Shown one piece after another: positions 10,052 to 22,530 of a DNA stretch of 64,000 nucleotides. The notes under the pieces are model-generated. The model saw only the letters and a program-made list of their open reading frames with translations. It was not told the DNA's origin and ran no database searches. A program made the position numbers and the translations under genes. The stretch comes from Apium graveolens (lineage: Eukaryota; Streptophyta; Magnoliopsida; Apiales; Apiaceae): contig NC_133650.1 of the NCBI RefSeq assembly GCF_009905375.1, positions 297,041,957 to 297,105,956 on the forward strand, read 5' to 3'. Within the stretch, counting starts at the first letter, position 1, and every line of letters starts with the position of its first letter.

Positions 10052-11082
10052 TGTTATTCCTAGTGGACTAACAATGAGATTTACAGAAGGGGGGTTGAAT
10101 GTAAATCTCAAAACTTTTTCAAGTTTTGAGCAGTTTATGAAAGTTGTGTGTTCAAGAAGAACAAGTGTGTGAATTGCTTTAAGCTAATACAGACAGATAT
10201 ATATTCAAGCACAAATGTAAAGAACACAACAGACCTTAAAAACTTTTCTGGTGGATTTGTTGTTCCACCAGAGATGGTATTTTAGAAAATCTGTGATTAA
10301 ACAATGTTGATCACAGCTGCATCCTAGTACAAACTAGATGAATTTTCTCTCAATATTTTTCTAAACAGCTCTGGAAAATCTCTCTTCTAATTACTAGCTT
10401 CTACTTGGTTTATATATTCCCAAGTGTACAAGTGAAGAACAATATAAAATACAGTAATAAAATATGATCTTCACTTGCTTCTTTTCCTGTTCACTCCAGT
10501 ACTTTGTTGACTATTGCATCTTTGTACTAAAGAAGAACGGCTGCTTTTTCTGTTGTTCCTGAAATTCGGCTACCACATCTCAGTTGTCTCTATCAACCCA
10601 TGTGCCTCTGTTTGTAGGTACAACTACCCCTTATCAACGGCTAATCATCAGAACATCAGTTGAAGCTTTCATCCGTTGATGCACTCATCCGTTGAAGGAT
10701 GTTATCCGTTGAAGACTTTATCCGTTGAAACTTTAGAGACATCCGTTGAAGCTTAGCTTCTCATCCGTTGAAGGTCTTTAAGTCATCCGTTGATACCACT
10801 TCACTTATACAAAATTACAAGGCATGAAGTATTTACAATTGGCCTTCCTATCTGCATATCATCTAGTAGTCAACATGACTCATAGTTTCTCTCAACTTCC
10901 AAGAATTACATTTTAAATACAGAGACTGAAATATGCTACAACACTAGACTTATTTCTAAGTAAAGCTACACCATCAACGGATAGCCAAAGTGGTCTTATC
11001 CGTTGAGGCTACAGACACTAAATTTCTACTTAAGTATTTTTGTTAAACATATCATCAAACTAATGCACATACATTCCTAACA
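10052..11082 (-). repeat. 5' LTR of the Sirevirus-type element (1,031 bp)
   Basis: On the minus strand the LTR starts TGTTAGGAATG and ends in ACA immediately before the primer binding site. The bases outside it, 11083-11087 (ATCTA), are the candidate target duplication; the partner lies beyond the left edge. The plus strand has an AGAAGGGGGGTTGAATG block (10085-10101) near the internal end. Similar blocks recur in the two other Sirevirus-type LTRs here. Word cluster 5 occupies the part expected to be U3. Confidence 0.9.
10634..11006 (-). repeat. Word cluster 5 in the LTR (nine exact copies)
   Basis: ATCCGTTGA starts on the plus strand at 10671, 10687, 10704, 10720, 10741, 10763, 10785 and 10998, and TCAACGGAT at 10974. 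Variants lie at 10634 and 10655. In element sense, eight of nine read TCAACGGAT, which holds an AACGG core like that bound by plant MYB3R factors. Spacing is irregular (16-22 bp for most). Confidence 0.9.
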
Positions 11083-12476
11083 ATCTATGTATTATTATTG
11101 TCCTATATAATAATACTCGACTAGGGACCTTTAAGAATATGATATATTATATAATCTCAAGTTCAAGTCATGTACTTAAACTATACAATTTGTATCATGA
11201 TTCTAAGGACATTTATTATGCTAACAAAATATCGCAGTAATTAAGGTCATAATAAATACATTTATTGAATGATCAACTGACATAAAGATAAAAGAATAAT
11301 GTATTGCCTCTAGGGCACCTACACTAACACTGTCAACTAATCATTTTATCATCAAAATGGAAAGTCTACAAATATAGTTTGAGGAGTGTAAAATCAAGGA
11401 TTAAGATGAACCAGACAAAGGAGGGTGACAGACCTAGAAAATTGTACGCAGATTTGCTACACTTAAGATAGAAATAGACAAAAGGACTTTAAAAAATGTG
11501 TTAGTCTATTTTAGTGCAGCCTCTGTAAACTGTGATGTTAATCTATAAAATATGTCACGAGTCCTTAGTTCAGACGTAATAAATAGATCTAAGATTTCAT
11601 GTATTTTCCTAAGAAGTAGCCGAGGTCTTCACACAAGAACACATATTTGTAATATATTATATTTGATTTTGTAATAAAAAGATCAAGTAAATTTTAATAG
11701 TTATTTGTTGTACAATTTACAGTTGCAAATAATACATAATATGTTGAGTTCTATAACCTAGACAACTAACCTTGATTTTCTTGAAATTAACTTACAAATT
11801 TTGAAAGAAAAATCAATAAACACACATTCAACCCCAGTGCATTTCATACCTAACATTAGTGATTCACCTAGAAAATTTTAGTTAGTCAGTGATTAGATTG
11901 AAAACTTTTTTGACTCAGTTAGATCATTTGAAAGTTAATGGATAGTCAGCGGGCTTAATTATGTTGGTTAAGCCATAAATTGAATATAAGCCAGGGGAAA
12001 GGGAGTTTTACAGTAGAAGTACAAAGTGTTAGGTCAGAGGATCCAACCCCACCTCAATATAATATACTCCTCCCTCACCAGCACCACCTTTTATTAAGCT
12101 GTCAGCCACCACCCCAACTTCCAATATCAGCTAAAGTCTTCAAATACTTTACACCTTCAGAGAATTCACATGATTCATTTACTTCTCAACTCAGATTTTA
12201 GATCACTAATTGTCATTATCCTCTGTTAATTTAACTAATTAATCACCCCTCTCTCTTTCTCATTCTCTTTGCCTCATTTAATACAACAAGTTTAGTTTGT
12301 TGACAACTTTGAATCCCCTCTTTTTTATTTTCTTGGGTTTTAATATAAAAACCCTATTTAAAGGTTTCATTTTTATTGTCTATTTGACTATTGCACGACT
12401 CTATTCTCTTTTGATCCCTTCAAGAATCAATCTTTATCTTTAAAAATCTCATCTTGGTTGTTGATTATTTGTAATC
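11083..12476 (+). promoter_or_regulatory. Upstream region of the translocator gene
   Basis: AT-rich intergenic DNA with no credible gene. The last 240 bases are rich in CT (for example CCTCTCTCTTTCTCATTCTC near 12247), as is common in plant promoters and leaders. I could not fix a transcription start. Confidence 0.4.
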
Positions 12477-15400
12477 ATGATCTCTTTGAAGCAATCACAG
12501 ATAAAGATCAGTGGTTCTGATGTTTTCCGGCAGAAGAATCCGGTGATTCATCGGAGATTTTCCGTTTTACCACCTCTTTCCGGCAAGAATTGTGTTGTTT
12601 CAGCAGCAAAACCTAGTTTTTCTTATGGTGGTACTTCAATTGATTGTTTTGGATCAATTAAAAGAAAGTTTCAAGATGATCACAAAATAAAACCTAGTTT
12701 GATCTCATGTAAAGCTTATGAGGCTGATAAGCCTATTGATGGTAAAACAGAAACATCAATTGAAGCTGCAAGAAAAGTTAAGATTGGTGTTTATTTTGCA
12801 ACGTGGTGGGCTTTGAATGTTGTGTTTAATATTTATAACAAGAAGGTGTTGAATGCTTTTCCCTTTCCTTGGTTAACTTCAACTTTATCTCTTGCTGCTG
12901 GCTCTCTTATAATGTTGGTCTCTTGGGCTTTAAGAGTTGCTGAAGCACCAAAGACTGATATGGAGTTCTGGAAAACCCTTTTGCCGGTAAGCGAAATAGG
13001 GTGTTTTGTGTTTTTTTAATTTTTGTGATCTTGGTTTTGTTTGTTTTCGAGTTTTATGATCTGGGTTGTTTGATTCTTGGTTGTGTGTTTAGGTTGCTGT
13101 GGCACATACGATTGGACATGTTGCAGCTACTGTTAGTATGTCAAAGGTTGCTGTTTCTTTTACTCATATTATCAAGAGTGGTGAGCCTGCTTTTAGTGTT
13201 CTGGTGTCTAGGTTTATCTTGGGTGAGACGTTTCCGATGCCCGTTTACCTGTCTCTTCTTCCGATCATTGGTGGTTGCGGTCTTGCTGCTTTAACTGAGC
13301 TGAACTTTAACATGATTGGTAACTACAGAACATCCCTTAATTAAATTTGATGCTTTCGTTTAGTGTCTAATGTCTTCTCATTTTTTTTCTTGTTTCTTGT
13401 ATATGTTGTATGCTCGTGCTTAAGTTACATCGACAATTGAGATATTTTTGTTAGGAAATTAAAATCAGTGATTAAATTAAGATTCAATTCTGTATTCTAT
13501 GATCATTGTGATTAACTTTGAAATAAATGCAGAAGTCAACTTGTTCATTACCTTATATTTTGAAACCAGTCACAAGTTTCTTGTATAGCTGGTTGACTGT
13601 AGGTCTGGCACTATGCGGTCTCTTGAAATTAAAAAGAAAAGTGGTTGTGCTTTGAATGTAGTTTTTGTGTTGCAGATCTAATTCATGTGCAGATTTCTAA
13701 TACTTCTGATGTGTTGGTGTTCTGTCAACTTCAGGTTTTATGGGGGCAATGATTTCAAACTTGGCGTTTGTGTTTAGAAACATATTTTCAAAGAGGGGCA
13801 TGAAGGGGAAGTCTGTTAGCGGAATGAACTATTATGCTTGCTTATCTATATTATCTCTCTTACTTCTCACACCTTTTGCAATTGCTGTGGAGGGACCACA
13901 GATGTGGGCACTGGGATGGAAAGAGGCCATCTCTCAGATAGGACCAAACTTTGTCTGGTAAATCATCTAATATTACCTGTTCCTGTTTTCACAGCCTACC
14001 TAAAACTTATATTCGGAATTGATAATGTGGTAGTGCTCAACATATGATAGTCATCTAAATGGTTAATTCCAATTGTGAATGGGGAAATTTACAATAACCG
14101 TTTTAAGCCCTTTTTAGTATTTTATTGTTTGCGTTAAAATAATTGAACTTTAGTTAACGGCTGTTGCATGGTCATTGCGGAAGCAACTATCGGTCATTGT
14201 TTATTAGCAAACAGTATTTGACCAGAGGTCTATTCTTTTTCATTGCCATCACAATTGACAGAGCTTGATGATCAATTTGAGGTCACGGATAATTTTAATT
14301 ATTAATGCTCTTTTCACCTGTTTCTTCCGGTACTCTCAATTACAGGACTTATAATACATGTGCCTCCATTGAGACTTGAATCAATGACCTGTTGTTACCA
14401 AGAAAAGTGGGGTATTTGCTAGACTAAATATCAGGAAATAGAAATTATATCTACTAGTTACTGTTACAAAGGATCAAAGTGCTGTCCTCTAATTTTTAAG
14501 AGTAGACTGTAGAATTCTTACTAACAGATGACAGATCATAGCTGTATGTCTTGGACGAATGAAAAGTTTTAAATGCTGGTACTTGGTGGATGATTTTCTT
14601 CATAGTTTGAAAGCTAACATTTGTTATGTAGGGCACTGTGGACGAAAATTTGAATTTAGTCATATAATAAGTATTATTTGGTTCATTTTGTTGTAACAAA
14701 GTGTTTGTGGCTGATATTTTTGCCCAACAGGTGGGTGGTGGCCCAGAGTGTATTTTATCACTTATACAATCAAGTCTCATACATGTCCCTGGATGAGATT
14801 TCTCCGCTGACATTTAGCATTGGAAACACCATGAAACGAATATCTGTCATCGTATCGTCTATTATCATATTCCGTACCCCTGTCCAACCTGTAAATGCTC
14901 TAGGAGCTGCCATCGCAGTCTTTGGAACTTTCTTGTATTCTCAGGTAATCTAAAACTGTCTTGTATAGCCAAGCATAACTGTCTTGAATAAATTGACGGC
15001 TTTGTCCGATTTCTGCCACTACTTATGACATTATCACAAGTGAGTTTATGTTGAATCACATATGCAGACAAACATATATTCAAGGTTTATGTTGAATCAT
15101 ATATGCAGACAAACATATGTCAAGGTCCATCCAAAGCAGCCATTTATAATTTTTTTAATATAAACTAATATATCTTCCGTTGACTTACCCCTAGTGGCAT
15201 TATGAGGTTATGCCTGTGAAAATTAACCCTTCTGCATCAGGTCATCCTCTACCTAGATGTTGTATATATTAGTTTATCAAACATAATTAGACTGTAAATT
15301 AAGAGGGGGTAAGGTTGTGCTAGCAGGCTGTTGAAAGATTGATTGTGTGGGCAAACCCTCTACCCGTTAATTAAGTCTTTTTTTTTGTAATCATGCTGAG

Positions 15401-15768
15401 GACCGCATTTAAGTTGGTGACTTCAATGCATTAAGCTTTACAAATGACATGGTTAGTTTTTATCAACTATTTGGGTTTCCTTTCCTTTTTGAAATTGACT
15501 AGGAGAACCAAGAGAGCAGTAAATTTGAGGGCCCGGTCGCTGCAATTATCATTTAAGTTTGGTGCATTTTGATTGGTCCTCTAATCATAAATATTGATGG
15601 ACCCCCCCTGCATTTACAACAACTCCACCAATAAAAATACATCAAACTCATAATTAGAAAGACCGTATTTTTATTAGATGCAAACGTAAATATACTTTTG
15701 CACATATGAATTTTATGCATTATTTTCATGTGAAATTCCTTTTTGTATTTTGACAGGCAAAGCAGTGA
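12477..15768 (+). CDS. GPT1: Plastid glucose-6-phosphate/phosphate translocator
   Basis: Exchanges glucose-6-phosphate for phosphate across the inner plastid envelope, feeding starch synthesis and the oxidative pentose phosphate pathway. Exons: 12477-12986, 13093-13318, 13735-13957, 14731-14944 and 15757-15768, all GT-AG; joined 1,185 bp, 394 aa, close to the usual length of about 390. The first 90 residues are a Ser/Lys/Arg-rich plastid transit peptide. The mature part starts at [20 protein letters not shown] and shows the transporter blocks [73 protein letters not shown] and [19 protein letters not shown] (here [14 protein letters not shown]), the last with the Lys-Arg pair important for phosphate binding. 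The final exon codes only AKQ and stop. GPT1 versus GPT2 is not resolved by sequence; the GPT family is much closer than TPT, PPT or XPT. Confidence 0.93.
15045..15125. repeat. Tandem duplication of about 40 bp in intron 4 of the translocator gene
   Basis: The unit TTTATGTTGAATCA(C/T)ATATGCAG followed by ACAAACATAT occurs at 15045-15085 and again at 15086-15125 with few differences. Confidence 0.8.
15558..15647. mobile_element. Small fold-back (MITE-like) element in intron 4
   Basis: The left arm GTTTGGTGCATTTTGATTGG (about 15558-15577) pairs imperfectly with the right arm CCAATAAAAATACATCAAAC (about 15628-15647). The region between is about 50 bp. No clear target duplication was identified, so the family is left open. 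Confidence 0.5.
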
Positions 15769-16956
15769 GGTGATACGCAAATTTCTTGTAGAATAAATTA
15801 GAGAATGAAAGCAATGTTGGAAGATTTACTGTTGCGCTATAGCTGCCTTAAAGACTCATTGAGATGTGATGGGTGGTTCTTTGTAGTTAGAAATAATGGG
15901 TTCTGTAAGAAAAACTATAATAGTATATACGGGTTGTTGGACAGATTTTGTTTCTTTTTTCATCATTTCCATCCGGAGAGAACTGAACTTCATTGGACCA
16001 ATAAGCGAGGGCAGTAACCCGCATCCTATGTATTTAACAATGTAATCGTTATGATGAGCAAGTTTGGTTCCTTTTGCGGTAAATTTGCAGATGCTACAAA
16101 TTATATCGTATTAAAAATCCAATATTGACTGTTTTCTTAATTTGTACGCTAATCTTGCACTGTGTATGTTATCTGGATAGTACATATGGAATTGAGGATC
16201 ATCAGATGGGAAGCGAAGGGGTCAAGTAGTCGATTTTGAGTCTTATTTATTTTCATATTGTCAAGTTTGAATTATATCGTTGCAATCGAAGGGCTTACGA
16301 CAAAAAACCGAGTCTTGGCAGTTCAAGTGAAAGTTTCTCGGCAGTTCAAGTGAGTTCTTAGACTAGTCCCACGGTTTGCTAATTGAATCGACTTGCTTCA
16401 AGTGGCAGTTTCCAGTTATTTTGTTGGTTACATTACACGTGGTATCTAAGCAGCTCTTCCCCTCGATTTTTCGCTCACGAAATTATAACATGATTGCTAA
16501 ATCGCTACCCTGTTAGATTAGAGATTTTGGTCAATCAGATTATTCAGATACAATTAACTTTTTTTGATATAATCTGTCATTGTTAATTTGCAGACCAGAC
16601 TCTTCAATAAAAGCTTCAAATTTCTACGTCATACTCATACCATAGCAAAGAGAATGCCAGAAAATATTTGTAACTGGTGGCATTCATACAAATACACGAG
16701 ACATCACTTGGTAAAAATATTATATCATAATCTTCTTCGCTAAGAATTGGTTTTTAAGCAATGCACGAATATAAACCAACAAAAAAAAAATTGTTGCATG
16801 CCAGAAGAACATACATATTCAGAAGAGCAGATTCATGAAGATACTTTATTCAAACGAAAAAGTTAATGTTCTTTTCACGTAACAGATGCCCAGCCTCCCA
16901 AACATGTATAAGCATTTTAGCAGTACATCTCTATAAAAGTTACAGAAGTACACCAA
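15769..16956. other. Convergent 3' region between the translocator and TSB genes
   Basis: Holds the 3' untranslated regions of two genes that point at each other. No third gene is visible. AT-rich stretches and short A runs are present, but I cannot place the cleavage sites with certainty. Confidence 0.5.
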
Positions 16957-19902
16957 TTAAAACTTTAAATGCTTAATGGCTGTATGAACATCCTTGTCTC
17001 CTCTGCCGCTGCAATTAAGCACAACCTTTGTCCCGTTTGGTAGGTCTGGGCACAGCTTCTCCAGATACGCAAGTGCATGGGATGTCTCCAAAGCTGGAAT
17101 TATGCCCTCAAGTCGAGATAATCTTGTAAAAGCTGCCATAACCAACACGGATCATATTTTAAATCACTTGGTAGAGCATGTAAATAAATTAAATAAATAA
17201 CAGAAAGGGACAGGAGAAAATCATTCTCTAACAAATAATAATTCTACAATAGACGTCCAGTTGTCTGACGTTAAAATTCATTTCTAGGGTGCACGAGGAC
17301 AGAAACATATATTTCAGAGTAGTTGAATACCTTCCAGAGCTTCTTCATCAGTGATACTATAATATTCAGCACGCCCCATATCTTTTAGGAAACTGTGCTC
17401 CGGTCCAACTCCAGGGTAGTCCAAACTATGAAGCATAAGGAGAATTTCTTGTCATGTAAAATTTATAAAACATTAGTAGACTTTAGAAAGAATTGCCAAA
17501 ACTTTCTGTACCCGGCACTAATTGAATGAGGTTCAGTTATCTGCCCATCATCATCCTGTAGTAAATAGCTCATAGCTCCATGCAGCACACCAACCTCTCC
17601 TTTTGTTAGGGTGGCAGCATGCTTTCCACTATCCAGGCCAAATCCTGCTGCTTCCACACCAATCAATCTTACATCTTCATCGTCAACAAATTCATGGAAG
17701 AGCCCCATGGCATTTGAACCACCACCAACACATGCAACTAACACATCTGGTTTGCCACCCCATTTCTCTAATGCTTGTTTCCTTGTTTCTTTACCAATGA
17801 CAGCATGAAACTCTCTTACCATCATAGGATATGGATGTGGCCCTGCAACAGATCCCAATATGTAATGGGTTGTTTCCACATTAGTTACCCAGTCCCGAAT
17901 GGCCTCTGATGTAGCATCCTTCAATGTAGCTGTACCAGCATGAACTGCTCTAACCTTTATAATTTAAAATTTGACAATTGTAAGATATACTATTTCAAGT
18001 CCAAATCGAAAAAGACATGCATCACAAAGTTATAGTAACATTAGCATCACAAATTAGAAATGTGAATACAGTGTATCCACATTCCGTAACCAAATCAAGC
18101 CAAAATGAGACCCTATAATGGTATAGAAAGCAATTTGCATAAGAAAAACAGAAGATAAAGAAAAATGAGAGATCTGCTTCATACAAAATACCACTATGCT
18201 ATGACAGTCCATTGATTAACGCAATCATTGCAATACCCAGACTCACGTATTTAGATAAGTCTCAGCTCAGCAATGACAAACGTATATAAGAATTATGGTA
18301 AACCAAATGCAAACAGTAACATGGTTTGTGGATGAGGCCATGATAAACTTTACTTTGCCAAACACCACGAGTAAGAGGAGATAACATACATTTTGGGCGG
18401 AAAATAATAAACACAATCTAGAAGCCTTCTTACTAGTTACTACACATTGAAGGGCAGAAATCATCACAAAGAACTGCCCAAAAATTTACCAATCAATAAA
18501 ATTAACAACGCATGTAAAGACATAAACAATACTTTTATTAGAAGAATGCAGCACGCCACTAATTTGTTCAACCAAGGTCAAAAAGTATAACATATGGGAT
18601 ACCTCTGCCCCAAGAAGCCGCATTCTAAAAACATTTAGCGATTGCCTTTCCATGTCTTGAGCACCCATATAGATTATGCATTTCAAGCCAAATCGTGCAC
18701 ATACAGTGGCTGTGGCGACACCATGCTGGCCAGCCCCAGTTTCAGCTATGATACGTTCTTTTCCCAAGCGTTTAGCAAGCAATGCCTGTGCTACGGCATT
18801 ATTAATCTTGTGTGCACCCGTATGATTAAGATCTTCCCTCTTGAGGTAGATGAGTGGCCCTTCCCCATTTGGACGTTTATAGTGCTCAGTCAATCGTTCT
18901 GCAAAGTAAAGAGGAGTTTCTCGACCAACATAATCTTTCAATATCCCATCTAACTCTTTCTGCATAAATTGTTTATTTAATCAGTAAGCCAATCTATGCA
19001 CAGTAAACACGACACTTATCACACATTTGTCCATAAGACCCTATCTTCACCTTAACATACAATTGTTTTCTTAAGTGTGTCTCTAGACTCCATACAAGAA
19101 CAATTAAATTCAAATCTAATACCAAAAAAAAAATTGATAAGTAAAAACATCGTACATCATCTCATTACACACGATTGCAAAATGGAATATCGATAACTAG
19201 TTCATTTCAAAGCAATTCAATCAAAGATAAAAGAGATAGCTTTTCCAAACACTTACTTCGTAACACCTAGGCCTTAAACCAAAAGTTCTCCCTTTTCATT
19301 TCTTTAAAAATGCATACAAAATCCAAACATATCTTATACGAAACATATATTAACACAAGTTCGTAAACCATTCTCAATTCTTTACAAATGACATAACATA
19401 CAGAAAAGCATAAAAACTGAAACTTTAACATACAAAACATATTTTAACACATTTTTATTACCTAAACATACAAAACAGGAACATATCAGCAATGATAACG
19501 CGTATAATCTCTAAGCAAACACACATATACACGAAAATAAATCATAAGTACCTGAAAATCTTGGTCAGTAGCAAGAGCATGAAACGCAGCTTCGAGCTCC
19601 GTGAGCGCGTGCATAAGAGTTTCAGGCACATACTTTCCCCCAAACTTACCAAACCGACCAAACGAATCGGGTCGTTGAAGAACACCAAGACCCGACCCAT
19701 TAAGGTTCTTGTTATTCTCCTGGTCCATTTCTTGCGGCTTTGTGGTAAGAACGCAAGAAATGGAAGAGGGTTTGGATGGCAGAGCCGTAAATGTGTGGGA
19801 ACGGAAGGGTAAATGTGGAAATGAGGAAGATTGTCGGTAGGGCTTGAGAAGAAGAGATGAAGAAGGGGTTTGAATTCTGGAAGTTGTGGAGGAGAAGGCC
19901 AT
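16957..19902 (-). CDS. TSB: Tryptophan synthase beta chain, plastid
   Basis: Condenses indole with serine to give tryptophan, with pyridoxal phosphate, together with the alpha chain in the plastid. Exons on the minus strand: 19902-19552, 18959-18603, 17954-17512, 17425-17331 and 17132-16957; joined 1,422 bp, 473 aa, the usual length for plant TSB. The first 60 residues are a Ser-rich transit peptide. Then come [13 protein letters not shown] (start of the mature domain), [17 protein letters not shown] with the PLP lysine, [13 protein letters not shown] with the catalytic glutamate, the phosphate loop [12 protein letters not shown], and [18 protein letters not shown] near the C-terminus. All catalytic residues are present. 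Intron 2 runs from 18602 to 17955. The start ATG at 19902 is the only one giving a transit peptide. Confidence 0.95.
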
Positions 19903-20208
19903 GTTTGGATTGATTTGTATTTTGATTTCTTATTTTTCTTGTTTGTGTGTCTATCTGTTTATCTCTATTTATCCATTTATTTGGCACCGTTTTGATTTTT
20001 GAATCCTTTTTTTTTTCTAAAAATGTGTTGTCGGAATAAAAGATTTTATGCGACACCCTCGGCTTTTCAGAAAAACAGTCTTTTTTTTACTCTTAAGATT
20101 GCCTCCCCAATTTTTTTTAATGAAAAGGAAAGAAGTGTTTAGAAGATAAAGTATTTTATCTCATTTTTTTATCTTATTTTTTTATAAAGTTTTGAAGTGA
20201 AAGATTAT
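19903..20208 (-). promoter_or_regulatory. TSB leader and promoter region
   Basis: Immediately upstream of the TSB start. The leader is rich in A and purine on the coding strand. No specific element could be assigned. Confidence 0.4.
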
Positions 20209-20530
20209 CAAATTTATATTTATTAACACTTATTTTTGCTCTTTTTAAAAATTCGGGAGAATGATTACGAAGAGAAGTGAAACTAATTTACTTGAACCTT
20301 ATTTCTGAGTTTTTACTAGAGATGAAAATAATTGATAGTAAGGTAAATTACTTTCATCCCAAAAATAGGATGAAAGTTTTGGAGATAAAATATGTAAAAT
20401 TTATATTCATCAGTACTTGCTTTTGTTCTTTTCCAAAATTCAGGAGTAAGGTAGTAGTGAAAGTGAAATTATTTTACTTAATTTATAATTGTTTTCCGCA
20501 CTTTTTAAAATTCAGGAAGAATGGATTACC
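20209..20530. repeat. Three diverged copies of an AT-rich block
   Basis: A block of the type AAATTTATATTNATNANNACTT, TTTTTGCTCTTTT and AAAATTCNGGAG occurs near 20209-20265, 20397-20450 and (shorter) 20478-20525. The copies are clearly related but differ at many positions, so this is an old duplication, not a young transposon. Confidence 0.5.
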
Positions 20531-20940
20531 CTTCACTTACTTGTCTTGTCTCACCTGCTGTTATCAAAATAAATTAGGCACGTTTGATTTGGTTACGACT
20601 GGATAAAAGATTTGACAATTGCCTTGTCTCTGCTAGAATAGGAAAACTCGATTAATTTTGTGGTGACATAGAAGCTTGTTTGCTTTTGTAACAGATTTAA
20701 GTTACAGATTGTACCTGACAAAAAAATCATGGCAGATATTGTATTTTTTTCCTTTTTGCATACGTATACAGTACATTTTCGGTTGTTTCAGAAAATTTGA
20801 GTATCAGATATGATTTTTGTTCATTTCAAACTCATACCTGATATTTGATTTATAATTTATATTTGCTGAAACCCATATCTGAAACCTACTTGGAATCAGA
20901 TTTGATACCTTACGCTTTGCTCCAGGGATTTTTTAGGAGA

Positions 20941-21130
20941 TAAGTGAAGAGAAGATATGGGAGGAGAAGAGAAGAGATGGGAGGAGAAGAGAAGAATATA
21001 AATCAGTCGTGTGCTCCCGAGTTTTTGGGAAGAAAGTTTTGATGGAAAATTTTAGGAAATTTTCTCTTCTAATCACTTCTCTTCTCTCGCCAAAAAACTC
21101 GGGAGCACGCCTAGGAAGGAAAATTTTAAA
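20941..21130. repeat. Purine-rich tandem and inverted repeat
   Basis: A GGGAGGAGAAGAGAAGA unit is repeated at about 20959-20996. It is followed by an inverted repeat: CGTGTGCTCCCGAGTTTTTGG at 21008-21028 pairs with CCAAAAAACTCGGGAGCACG at 21090-21109, about 60 bp apart. It may be an old fold-back element. Confidence 0.55.
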
Positions 21131-21267
21131 ATTATGTTTTCGCTTCTCTTTTTTTCTCTTCATTTTCAAACTCTGGAATACAGCGCGTCAGGGAAGAGGT
21201 GGGTATGGAAAAAGGCTATGAGGTATCATATTTACATTACTCAAAAAAGGTATCATATTTACTATTA

Positions 21268-21778
21268 CTAGCTCAGAGCTCGTGCAATGCACGGGTCTTG
21301 GTTAATATTTATATATTTTTAATTCTATTTCATATAATTTTATTAAAATTATATATAAATAATTAAATACTAGATAATGATTATATAATTATAATTTCAA
21401 GTTAGGTTCAAATAGTACAAATAATATATGATTGATAAGATCTTATTCATAAATAATAATGTAGATGTTTGTTATTAATGAGTGAGATTTGAATCTGAAA
21501 ACTTATATATATTTATAAATAATATAAATGTTTATTCTTAACATGATTCGAATCTGAGAACTTATATGTATCTTTATAAATAATAATATAAATATTTGTT
21601 GTTGACGGGATTCGAACCTGAGAACTTGTGGAGTGTATTTTGTTAGTATTTGGATCTAACGGCTCTGATTATTTAATGAAGAAGATCTAACAGTCGTGAT
21701 GGAAAGGGATAACCAAAATGAGGGGTTAACCAAACTACACATTATACCTCATTCCGGCTATTATAATATAGTATATAT
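21268..21778 (-). mobile_element. Non-autonomous Helitron-like element
   Basis: On the minus strand the right-hand terminus ends CTAG followed by T, preceded by a small hairpin (CGTGC-loop-GCACG, 21281-21293) nine bases away, as Helitron 3' ends require. The other end reads ATATACTATATTATAATAGCC on the minus strand (in two overlapping parts), close to plant Helitron 5' starts, but the terminal TC is not intact. There is no coding capacity. It contains three diverged tandem copies of a block of about 65 bp with a GATTCGAACCTGAGAACTT core (21466-21640). Confidence 0.5.
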
Positions 21779-22136
21779 TATTCATCTTTATTTCTAAGAT
21801 TAAATACAATTTATGTACACATATTTTAAATTTGATACATTATTTAATTTTAAATAAAATTATAATAATATTTATCTAATGCCAATTTGTAAGGTTTAAT
21901 TAATTAAAAATTATTAAATTATTATTTAATTGGTTAAATTATATTTTACTAATCATATAATTTTTTAGTAAATTTTTATTTGTAAATTATGTAAGAATTT
22001 AATTTCAATTTATAATGTATACTTGCACATAATATTAGAATCAAAATTGAAATGTCGACTATATTTGAAATAAAACAGATTCATTCCAGCACTGAACCAA
22101 ACACATAATATAAGGAATCATTCCTCATCCTCATAC

Positions 22137-22137
<1 letters not shown>

Positions 22138-22210
<73 letters not shown>
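22138..22210. repeat. (TAA)n microsatellite
   Basis: About 24 uninterrupted TAA units. A second, shorter run is at 22255-22277. Confidence 0.98.
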
Positions 22211-22373
22211 TTTTAATGGCAACCATTAACAATCACCACTGAGATTATTACATCATAATAATAATAATAATAATAATTTAAAATTTTCAAAATAATATTG
22301 TCGGTTTAAATAATAATCTAAAGTCTTGTATAATTTACGAGATTAGCAAATTATTGTAAAATGTCAAATTAAT

Positions 22374-22518
22374 GTTCGAAGGGGAAGATAGATATTGATA
22401 TTAGTCATCGTACTAGATCATGGTTAGTTAAAGCAAAACGTTAAACTACTTTTCGAAGGGGAAGATAGATGTCGATATTGCTCATCATATGCTAGATCAT
22501 GGTTAGTTAAAACGGAGG
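22374..22518. repeat. Tandem duplication of about 75 bp
   Basis: Two units share TTCGAAGGGGAAGATAGAT and TAGATCATGGTTAGTTAAA (starts near 22375 and 22454). It lies just before the LTR at 22531. Confidence 0.75.
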
Positions 22519-22530
22519 GGTGCCACGGGA

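Larger units (their letters stand above)
1..11082 (-). mobile_element. Sirevirus-type Ty1/copia retrotransposon, left end outside window
   Basis: The minus strand reads in order: LTR (11082-10052), primer binding site, gag (9990-7576), pol (7571-4242), a 570-bp spacer and a third long ORF that leaves the window at base 1. Pol has the copia order protease, integrase, reverse transcriptase, RNase H. Sirevirus assignment is inferred from the long gag with two zinc knuckles, the gag C-terminus ending in ETWVPK, the pol start [14 protein letters not shown] and a large ORF after pol. The second LTR is not in the window, so the target duplication and LTR identity cannot be checked. All three ORFs are long and open, which suggests a fairly young copy. 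A 9-bp word, TCAACGGAT, is scattered through the element. Confidence 0.9.

Noticed and set aside
20933..21221. Lys/Arg-rich small proteins on both strands
   Set aside because: They arise from a purine-rich tandem and inverted repeat.
21600..21640. tRNA gene, because of a GGTTCGAATCCC-like box on the minus strand
   Set aside because: There is no A box or cloverleaf, and the box recurs three times in a tandem repeat of the Helitron-like element.
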